Source: JANNWF01 sp041675805 | Lineage (GTDB): Bacteria > Pseudomonadota > Gammaproteobacteria > Xanthomonadales > Xanthomonadaceae | Direction: 5' to 3' | DNA: 42,309 nucleotides | Assembly (NCBI GenBank): GCA_041675805.1 | Contig: JBAYTD010000009.1 | Span: forward strand, 1-42,309 | Shown: one piece after another, positions 33,148-42,309 of the stretch | How positions within the stretch are numbered: position 1 is the stretch's first letter | Layout: each line of letters opens with the position of its first letter | Notes under the pieces: model-generated | Seen by the model: the letters and a program-made list of their open reading frames with translations, nothing else | The model's database searches: none | Told to the model about the DNA's origin: nothing | Translations under genes and position numbers: made by a program

Positions 33148-35877
33148 ATGCACTGGCCACTGGCACTGCTTGGCGGGTTGATCGGCATTGGCCTGGGCGC
33201 GTCCGGCAGCGCCCTGCTGGGCGGCCTGCTCGGCTTGCTGTTCGGCTGGCAGGCCGGTCGGCTCGCCGAGTTGCGCCAGCGCCTTGATCGGGTCGAGCAG
33301 GCGCAGCGTCAGGCGTCGATGCAGCGCATGGTCGCCGATGGCTTGGCCCGCGCCACGCAGACGCAGGCGCAACCGAGTGCGTCGCCGGTCACGCCATCAG
33401 CGCCGAGCGCGGCGAAGCCGCCGGCCGATCCGCCATTGGCACAACCCGCCGCAGCCCGGCCGCCGGTGCAGACGGTGGTGGACCGTCCTGCGGATCGACC
33501 CGCCGCTGCGGCGGTCCCGGAGAGCGTCGAACCCGCTCGCGCGGCGGCCTCGACAACGCCGCCCGCCTCAGCGTCCCGACCGACTGCGCCGTCCCTGCTC
33601 GACAAGGCGCGTGGCTGGCTGTTCGAGGGCAACCCGCTGGTCAAGCTGGGCGTGCTGGTGTTGTTCGTCGGTGCCGCTGCCGCGTTGCGCTATGCCAGCG
33701 ACATCTGGGACCTGCGCTTCCCCATCGAATGGCGGCTGGGCCTGATCGCCCTGCTGGCGCTGGCCGGCCTGTTCTGGGGCTGGCGCAACCGCCTGCAGCG
33801 GCCGGCCTTCGGACTGTCCCTGCAGGGCGGGGCGATCGGCGCGCTGCTGCTGACGATCTTCGCCGCCTACCGTCTTTACGCCGTGCTGCCGGCCGGCATC
33901 GCCTTCGCCCTGGTGGTGGCGCTGGTCGCCGGCGCGGCGATCCTGGCGCTGGCCCAGGATGCGATCTGGTTGGCCATCCTCGGCTTTGTCGGCGGCTATC
34001 TCGGGCCGGTCCTGATCGCCACCGGCAGCGGCAACCACGTCGCCCTGTTCGGCTATTACGCGGTGCTCAACGCGGCGGTGTTCGCCATCGCCTGGCTGCG
34101 CCCGTGGCGGGCGCTGAACCTGGTCGGCTTCGCCTTCACCTTCGGCGTCGGCACGTTGTGGGGCGCGCGTTACTTCCGACCGGAACTGTTCGCCTCGGTG
34201 GAACCGTTCCTGGTCCTGTTCTTCCTGTTCTACATCGCCATCGCCGTGCTCTACGCGCTGCGCGGCGAGCGCCGCGGCGCGGAGCTGGTCGACGGCGCGC
34301 TGGTCTTCGGCACGCCGCTGCTGGCCTTTCCGCTGCAGGCCGCCCTGCTCGACGGCGACCGCGAGGGCCTGGCGTTGAGCGCACTGGCAGTGGCGGCGCT
34401 GTACGGCCTGCTCGCCTTCTGCCTGCTGCGCGGCCGGCGCGCGCCGCTGCTGGGTCAATCGTTCGCCGCGCTGGCGCTGGGTTTCGCCACCCTGGCCGTG
34501 CCGCTGGCGCTGTCGGCGCGCTGGACCTCGGCGACCTGGGCGATCGAGGGCGCGGCGCTGATCTGGCTCGGCCTGCGCCAGCAGCGTGGTCTGCCGCAGT
34601 TCGCCGGCTGGGCCTTGCAGGGACTGGCGGCGCTGGCCTGCCTCGGCAGCCTGTTCGACGGCGGCTGGTCGGCATCGACGGGCGAAATGGCGATCCTCAA
34701 CGGTCACGCGCTCGGCCTGCTGCTGATGGCCGCCGCCGCCTTGCTGATCAGCCGGTTGTACGAGGACCGGCAGCGGGCGCTGGTCTGGATCGCCTTCCTG
34801 CTGGGACTTTTCTGGTGGAGCCTGGCCGGTCTGCGCGAACTCATCGAGCATTTCGGCGAGCACTCGCCGGGCCTGAGCGTCACCCTGTTCGCCCTGCTGA
34901 CGATGGCGCTGGCGACGGCGCTGCGCGCGCTGCTGCGCTGGCCGCGCCTGGGCTGGGCGGCGGTCGGCGTGATCCTGCTCGGCCCGGCGCTGGCCGCGCT
35001 GGCCTGGGCCGACTTGGGCGACACGCCGTTCTCCCATCGTCACCTGGCCTGGCTGGGCTGGGCGCTGGCGGCCCTCGTCACGCTGTGGCGGCTGCGCCAG
35101 CCGCTGCAGCGCGGCATCGGTTTCGCCCATATCGCCTGGCTGGCATCGGTCGCCGTGTTCTACGGGCTGACCCTGCACGACCTCGCGCAGACGCAGGCGC
35201 TGGCCAGCGGCTGGCGCTTCGTCGCCGATTGGCTGCCGATCCTGCTGCTGTTGCTGGCGACGATCCATCTGCCGCGCCCGGCGACCTGGCCGCTGGCCGA
35301 TCTGTTCCCGCGCTACGCGCCGATCTGGTTCACCCTTGCCGGCGTCGTCCTGTTCGCCGCCTGGCTGCACAGCCTGGGCCAGCCGGGCGACAGCGCGCCG
35401 CTGCCCTACCTGCCCCTGCTCAATCCGCTGGAGCTGTTCCAGGCCGTCCTGCTTCTGCTCGCCGTGCAGGCGCTGCGCAAGCAGGCTTCGGCGCAGCCAC
35501 TGGCGGTCCTGGTCACCGGTGCCGCCCTGCTGATGGTCAGCTTCGCCGCCCTGCGCGCGGTGCATCAGCTCGGCGGCGCGCCGTGGAACGTGGCGATCCT
35601 CGACAGCGGCATGGCGCAGGCCAGCCTGACCGTGGTCTGGATCGTCGCCGGCGTGCTCGCCTGGGTGCTCGGCTCGCGCCGCCAGCACTGGCCGACCTGG
35701 ATCGTCGGCGCAACGCTGATCGGCATCGTGCTGGCCAAGCTGCTGCTGGTCGACCGCCGCTATTTCGGCGACATCGCCGGCATCGTCTCGTTCATGGCAG
35801 TGGGCGGGCTGCTGGTGCTGGTCGGCCGGATCGCGCCGACGCCGCCACGCCGCCACGCCGGGGAGCACATCGAATGA
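33148..35877 (+). CDS. DUF2339-family multi-pass membrane protein
   Basis: A 909-residue inner-membrane protein. An N-terminal glycine-rich helix (LALLGGLIGIGLGASGSALL) is followed by a short coiled coil (LAELRQRLDRVEQAQRQAS) and an Ala/Pro-rich linker to about residue 155. Then comes the family opening NPLVKLGVLVLFVGAAAALRY and some two dozen hydrophobic helices to the C-terminus. No catalytic motif was found. The role of DUF2339 proteins is not established; an envelope function is the usual guess. It overlaps the DUF3999 gene by 4 nt, the typical pairing. Confidence 0.9.
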   Translation: MHWPLALLGGLIGIGLGASGSALLGGLLGLLFGWQAGRLAELRQRLDRVEQAQRQASMQRMVADGLARATQTQAQPSASPVTPSAPSAAKPPADPPLAQPAAARPPVQTVVDRPADRPAAAAVPESVEPARAAASTTPPASASRPTAPSLLDKARGWLFEGNPLVKLGVLVLFVGAAAALRYASDIWDLRFPIEWRLGLIALLALAGLFWGWRNRLQRPAFGLSLQGGAIGALLLTIFAAYRLYAVLPAGIAFALVVALVAGAAILALAQDAIWLAILGFVGGYLGPVLIATGSGNHVALFGYYAVLNAAVFAIAWLRPWRALNLVGFAFTFGVGTLWGARYFRPELFASVEPFLVLFFLFYIAIAVLYALRGERRGAELVDGALVFGTPLLAFPLQAALLDGDREGLALSALAVAALYGLLAFCLLRGRRAPLLGQSFAALALGFATLAVPLALSARWTSATWAIEGAALIWLGLRQQRGLPQFAGWALQGLAALACLGSLFDGGWSASTGEMAILNGHALGLLLMAAAALLISRLYEDRQRALVWIAFLLGLFWWSLAGLRELIEHFGEHSPGLSVTLFALLTMALATALRALLRWPRLGWAAVGVILLGPALAALAWADLGDTPFSHRHLAWLGWALAALVTLWRLRQPLQRGIGFAHIAWLASVAVFYGLTLHDLAQTQALASGWRFVADWLPILLLLLATIHLPRPATWPLADLFPRYAPIWFTLAGVVLFAAWLHSLGQPGDSAPLPYLPLLNPLELFQAVLLLLAVQALRKQASAQPLAVLVTGAALLMVSFAALRAVHQLGGAPWNVAILDSGMAQASLTVVWIVAGVLAWVLGSRRQHWPTWIVGATLIGIVLAKLLLVDRRYFGDIAGIVSFMAVGGLLVLVGRIAPTPPRRHAGEHIE

Positions 35878-37256
35878 CCCTTCGCCTTGGCCTCGTCGCG
35901 ATGCTGGCACTGGCGGCCCCGCTCGCCGCCGCCGAATCCACGCTGCCGCAGCCGGAGCAGTTCGCCTGGCAATGGCATCTGCCGATTCCCGCCGGCCAGC
36001 CGATGGCGCGCTTCACGCTGAGCGAGGCGCACTACGCCCGCCTGCTGCGCGACGATCTGTCCGACCTCGCCGCCTTCAACGCCCAGGGCGACAGCCTGCC
36101 GCTGGGGCCCGCCTCGCAGTTGCCCGGTGCCTGGCCGGTCGCCACGTCGCCGCCGCTGCTCGTGCTGCCGGCGCTGCGCCTGCCGCGCGATGGCGGCGAG
36201 GGCATCGACCGGGCGCAACTGGAGGTGGCGCTGTCGGCCGCCCGTCGCGGGCTGCGCATCGACATCGACCCGGCCGGGCAGCCGGCCGCGCCGGCAGCGG
36301 ACTGGCTGGTCCTGCTCGACGGCCTCGAACATGGTGCCCGCGCCCTGCACGTGGAGCTGATGCCGCAGGCGGTCGACGCCCTGCACGCCCGGGTCGAGAT
36401 CGCCGGCAGCGACGACCTGTCCGACTGGCGCGCGCTGGGCCCGCCGCAGACGCTATTGTCGCTGCGTCAGGACGACCTGCAATTGCAGCGACTGGGCCTC
36501 GACCTGCCGCCCGGCTGGCAGCCGCGCTACCTGCGCCTGCGTCGCCTCGACGGCGCGCAAGGCCTGCCGATCCAGACCCTGCGTGCCGAACCGCGCGCCC
36601 GCATCGACGCGCCGGGCCTGCAACGGATCAGCCTGCAAGGCACGCCTGTGGCCGGCACGCCGGGTGCCTTCGATTACCAACTGCCCGGCCCGATCCCGGT
36701 CGAACGCGCCGCCCTGCAACTGGCCGACGGCAACAGCGTCGCGCGGCTGTCCCTGCTCAGCCGCGCCAACGCCGACAGCGGCTGGCGCGAGCGCCTGAAC
36801 ACCGTCGCCTTCCGCCTCGACGACGCCGACGGCACGGTCGCTGCGCCGGCGCAGTCGCTGGCGCGCCAGCGCGACCGACACTGGCGCGTGCTCAGCGCGC
36901 CGGCGCTGGCGAAACCGCCGCGCCTGCAACTGGACTATCGGCCCGATGCCTTCGTGGTGCTGGCCCAGGGCGATCCGCCGTACCGGCTCGCCGCCGGCAG
37001 CGCCCGGGCGCGGCGGCCCGACTACCCGCTGGCCGCCGCCTTCGCCGAACTGCGCAGCCGCCACGGCGAACACTGGCTGCCACCGGACATTCAGCCGGAC
37101 CAGGGACAGGCCCTGTCCGGCGACGACGCCCTGCGCCCGCCGGCCGAACCGCTGCCGTGGCGGCGCGGGCTGCTGTGGGCGCTGCTGATCGCCGGCAGCC
37201 TCGCCGTCGCCGGGCTGGCGCTGAGCCTGCTGCGCAAGGCCCCCGACGGCCGCTGA
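35874..37256 (+). CDS. DUF3999-family exported protein
   Basis: A 460-residue protein starting at the ATGA overlap with the DUF2339 gene. The signal peptide is MTLRLGLVAMLALAAPLAAA, then EQFAWQWHLPIP. Beta-rich domains follow, including a galactose-binding-like segment (IAGSDDLSDWRALGPPQTLL, YLRLRRLDG). One membrane helix near the C-terminus (LLWALLIAGSLAVAGLALSLL) anchors it, leaving most of the protein in the periplasm. Coupling suggests it forms a complex with the DUF2339 protein. No function is known. Confidence 0.88.
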   Translation: MTLRLGLVAMLALAAPLAAAESTLPQPEQFAWQWHLPIPAGQPMARFTLSEAHYARLLRDDLSDLAAFNAQGDSLPLGPASQLPGAWPVATSPPLLVLPALRLPRDGGEGIDRAQLEVALSAARRGLRIDIDPAGQPAAPAADWLVLLDGLEHGARALHVELMPQAVDALHARVEIAGSDDLSDWRALGPPQTLLSLRQDDLQLQRLGLDLPPGWQPRYLRLRRLDGAQGLPIQTLRAEPRARIDAPGLQRISLQGTPVAGTPGAFDYQLPGPIPVERAALQLADGNSVARLSLLSRANADSGWRERLNTVAFRLDDADGTVAAPAQSLARQRDRHWRVLSAPALAKPPRLQLDYRPDAFVVLAQGDPPYRLAAGSARARRPDYPLAAAFAELRSRHGEHWLPPDIQPDQGQALSGDDALRPPAEPLPWRRGLLWALLIAGSLAVAGLALSLLRKAPDGR

Positions 37257-37336
37257 ACCGGCAGACCTGGCGGCCACCGCCGCGCCGTCGCTGCGCATAG
37301 ACTACGCCGCCGCGTTCGCGGCACTCCGGCCTTCCC

Positions 37337-38707
37337 ATGTCTGCATCCCGCCTGCCACGACTGAAGCGCGAAATGCGCGAATCGGCGCGACTGTCCATTC
37401 CGCTCGTGCTCGGCCAGTTGTCGGCGGTGGCGATGAACGTGGTCGATACCCTGATCGCCGGCCATCACAGCGCGCTGGCGCTGGCCGGCGTCGCCGTCGG
37501 CAGCGCGGTCTGGTCGCTGGCGATCATGATCGCGCTGGGCGTGATGATGGCGCTGCCGCCCTCGGTCAGCCACTTGGCCGGTGCCGGCCGCCGCGCCGAG
37601 ATCGGCCCGCTGTTCCGCCAGGCATTGTGGCTGGCGCTGGCGCTGGGGTTCGGCCTGTTCGTGCTGGTCCGGCAAAGCGGGCCGCTGCTGGCGGCGATGG
37701 GCATCGACGCCGAGGTGCTGCCCGGCGCACGCGACTTCCTCGGCGGCCTGTCCTGGGGTGCGCCGGCGCTGGTGCTGTACCTGGCCTTCCGCTACCTGAG
37801 CGAGGGCGTCGCGCTGACCCGGCCGACGATGGTGTTCGGCATCGGCGGTCTGCTGCTGCTGATCCCGCTCGGCATCGGCCTCATGCACGGCGTCTGCGGC
37901 CTGCCGGCGCTGGGTCCGTACGGACTCGGCCTCGCCACCGCCTTCGTGCTGTGGTGCCAGGCCGCCGGCATGGGGCTGTACCTGTGGAGCTCGCCGCGCT
38001 ACGCCGATCTTCGCCTGTTCGACCGGGTCGACCCGCCGCGCGCCGCCGCCATCGCCGAGTTGCTGCGCATCGGCTTGCCGATGGGCGTGTCGATCTTCAT
38101 GGAAGGCAGTCTGTTCGTCGCCACCGCGCTGATCATCGGCACGCTTGGCACGGTGGCCGTGGCCGCGCACCAGGTCGCCATCAACATCGCCTCGGCCTGC
38201 TTCATGGTCCCGCTCGGCATCGCCATGGCGACCACGGTGCGGGTCGGCCATGCCAGCGGTGCCGGCGACGCCTCCGCCGTGCGCTGGGCGGCCGGCGGCG
38301 GCTATGCGCTGACCGCTCTCGCCCAGGTCGGCTCGGCCCTGCTGTTGTTCTTCGGTGCCAGCCTGATCGCCCGCGCCTACACCGACGATGCCGAAGTCGC
38401 CGCACTGGCCGCACAGTTGATGGCCCTGGCCGCCGTGTTCCAGTTGTCGGACGGCCTGCAGGCCGCCTCCGGCGGCGCGCTGCGCGGCCTCAAGGACACC
38501 CGCGTGCCGATGGTGATCACGGTGCTTGCCTACTGGTGCGTGGGCATGCCGCTGGGCTGGTGGCTGGGCATCGCCCAAGGGGCCGGGCCGCAGGGCATGT
38601 GGATCGGCCTGATCGCCGGGCTGAGCGTGGCGGCGGTCCTGCTGACGCTGCGTTTCTCCCGCCTGAGCGGACGCGACGCGCAAAGCCGGCCGTCAATCCG
38701 GGCCTAA
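37337..38707 (+). CDS. MATE-family multidrug/cation antiporter (NorM-like)
   Basis: A 456-residue transporter with about 12 membrane helices in two similar halves, exporting cationic compounds against a Na+ or H+ gradient. Family features are IPLVLGQLSAVAMNVVDTLI near the N-terminus, RIGLPMGVSIFMEGSLF opening the second half, and VFQLSDGLQAASGGALRGLK with DTRVPM. It is a single gene with a candidate -10 box (TAGACT, 37298-37303) 33 nt before the ATG. The substrate cannot be told. Confidence 0.95.
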   Translation: MSASRLPRLKREMRESARLSIPLVLGQLSAVAMNVVDTLIAGHHSALALAGVAVGSAVWSLAIMIALGVMMALPPSVSHLAGAGRRAEIGPLFRQALWLALALGFGLFVLVRQSGPLLAAMGIDAEVLPGARDFLGGLSWGAPALVLYLAFRYLSEGVALTRPTMVFGIGGLLLLIPLGIGLMHGVCGLPALGPYGLGLATAFVLWCQAAGMGLYLWSSPRYADLRLFDRVDPPRAAAIAELLRIGLPMGVSIFMEGSLFVATALIIGTLGTVAVAAHQVAINIASACFMVPLGIAMATTVRVGHASGAGDASAVRWAAGGGYALTALAQVGSALLLFFGASLIARAYTDDAEVAALAAQLMALAAVFQLSDGLQAASGGALRGLKDTRVPMVITVLAYWCVGMPLGWWLGIAQGAGPQGMWIGLIAGLSVAAVLLTLRFSRLSGRDAQSRPSIRA

Positions 38708-38961
38708 GCGTGTGCTGCACGGGTCGGGCGCATTCGCTGACTCGCGTTGGTCCGCCTCGATGATCACGCACTGGGGTGAGCGGCACGCTTTCATGCGCTG
38801 CGTAGGCCCGTGACCACGAAGCGGCGGCTTCCCGGGCTCAGGCAACAGACGCCCGACAGGAACAAAACAGGCTGCATCACGGTCATCTTTCCGCCCGAGC
38901 CGATTCAACCCGCAACATTCGACCGCCCCCCCCATTAACGGCGTGACGCCAAGAGCACAAG

Positions 38962-39555
38962 ATGATCAGGCACCTTGCAGCCCTCGTGGTGTGCTTTTCT
39001 TTCACGGTCAGCGCCGCAGCCGCGCCTACTGCTGGTGAGCTGTCGATGACCGGTGAGACGATGCTCAAGGAAGGAATCAGCCCCTTTCCCCCATCCGCGT
39101 TTGACGGAGGAAACGGCACCTTCCCCGATCCAAGCGGAATCAGTGACATGCACAGCTTGCTGTCACCTTATTTCACGGTGAGCGGCGATCTCGGATTCCT
39201 GAAGATTTCCGAGATTTTTTCGGTCGACTCCGTCGAAATATCGAAAACGCATGGCAAGAAGGCAGGAGTCAACCAGTCTTTCTCCCTGAGTGACAAGGCA
39301 AGCAGGAACGATACGATCTCCGAGATCCGAGCCATGATCACGGCTGCGAAATCATCGAGTGGCCTGGCCTCGACGCGGGTGTCTGTCAGGGGAAGGTTTG
39401 TGCAGAACGGGCGGCTCTACCATTACCAAGCACACCATGGGCTGGAAGAAAATGGTGATTGGGAATTGATCTCATGGCAGCACGCGGCTGATGGGGCTGC
39501 GCTTCGCCATCGCGCCGGTTCCGCGTCCAGAACGGGTACCCGCAGGCTGCGCTGA
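38962..39555 (+). CDS. Small secreted protein of unknown function, low GC
   Basis: A 197-residue product; I do not recognise a family. The N-terminus is a signal peptide (LAALVVCFSFTVSAAAA, cut near residue 21). Mature residues have a Gly/Pro-rich stretch and a mixed domain (FLKISEIFSVDSVEISKTHG). Codon and base use differ from its neighbours: bases 39241-39300 are about 52% GC by hand count. The last 20-odd residues (RHRAGSASRTGTRRLR) are Arg-rich, as expected if reading has passed into non-coding GC-rich DNA. So the natural C-terminus may be about 20 residues earlier, lost by a small indel. An 8-nt C run lies 28 nt before the start. Confidence 0.6.
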   Translation: MIRHLAALVVCFSFTVSAAAAPTAGELSMTGETMLKEGISPFPPSAFDGGNGTFPDPSGISDMHSLLSPYFTVSGDLGFLKISEIFSVDSVEISKTHGKKAGVNQSFSLSDKASRNDTISEIRAMITAAKSSSGLASTRVSVRGRFVQNGRLYHYQAHHGLEENGDWELISWQHAADGAALRHRAGSASRTGTRRLR

Positions 39556-39738
39556 ACTCCGGGCTGACCGAAGGCTCACGGCATTCGCATCGCCTGCCAC
39601 GCTCGTAGCCACCCATGCCTTTTGACCCATGTGCCAGGCTACGACGCATGGTATTTCTGATTGCTTGACTGCAGAGGGCAGGCAGCCTTGCCTGCTCCCG
39701 TTCCGTCAACCCCCTTTCCGCTTCCCAAGGAGTTCCTG

Positions 39739-42309
<2,571 letters not shown>

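Noticed and set aside
39672..39692. Short hairpin GCAGGCA-TGCCTGC before the M16 gene
   Set aside because: Only 7 bp, without a T tract; probably chance in GC-rich DNA.

Overview
The window is one contiguous piece of a GC-rich bacterial chromosome; two hand-counted native and AT-rich 60-base stretches gave 68% and about 45%. Gene content points to a gammaproteobacterium of the Xanthomonadales/Lysobacterales, perhaps the Rhodanobacteraceae. The grounds are the plant-type glutamate-cysteine ligase, AmgK-MurU peptidoglycan recycling, the xseB-ispA pair, several Hanks-type kinases, a secreted subtilase ending in an IFxDGFE-like tail, and an intergenic repeat family that I recall from xanthomonads. 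This placement is inference. No rRNA, tRNA, CRISPR array or prophage was seen.

Left part (1-7.9 kb): a kinase cut by the left edge, gshA, a secreted protein of unknown function and a hicA-hicB toxin-antitoxin pair are all on the minus strand. On the plus strand follow a periplasmic rhodanese-like CxxxxCW protein, a peptide-binding protein without a normal start codon, xseB and ispA. A gene-free stretch of about 1.1 kb (7866-8959) comes next. It is built of two inverted copies of a roughly 290-nt element around a third element with a perfect 31-bp inverted repeat.

Middle part (9-22 kb): a putative ATP-binding protein is followed by a tight five-gene run. This run has a BtuM-like cobalamin transporter, a PduO-type cobalamin adenosyltransferase, a histone-deacetylase-like amidohydrolase, AmgK and MurU. 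Then come a type III-like restriction-modification pair (mod-res) whose methyltransferase has an AT-rich, probably exchanged core, a PA0069-type radical SAM protein, and a kinase/beta-propeller gene frameshifted by a 71-bp partial duplication. A bidirectional terminator separates this from the convergent subtilase.

Right part (22-42 kb): a large secreted S8 peptidase (minus), hemB-aroE, a YkgJ cysteine-cluster protein, a gamma-class carbonic anhydrase with an internally deleted polysaccharide deacetylase, a kinase-TPR protein, and ppa. Divergent from ppa are a TonB-like protein, a DUF2339/DUF3999 membrane pair and a MATE exporter. Last are a low-GC orphan secreted protein and an M16 peptidase cut by the right edge.

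The most unusual object is the repeat pair at 7912-8755. The two copies keep their linker sequences, yet three helices have entirely different sequences that still pair. This is the pattern expected of a structured RNA or ssDNA element under selection.
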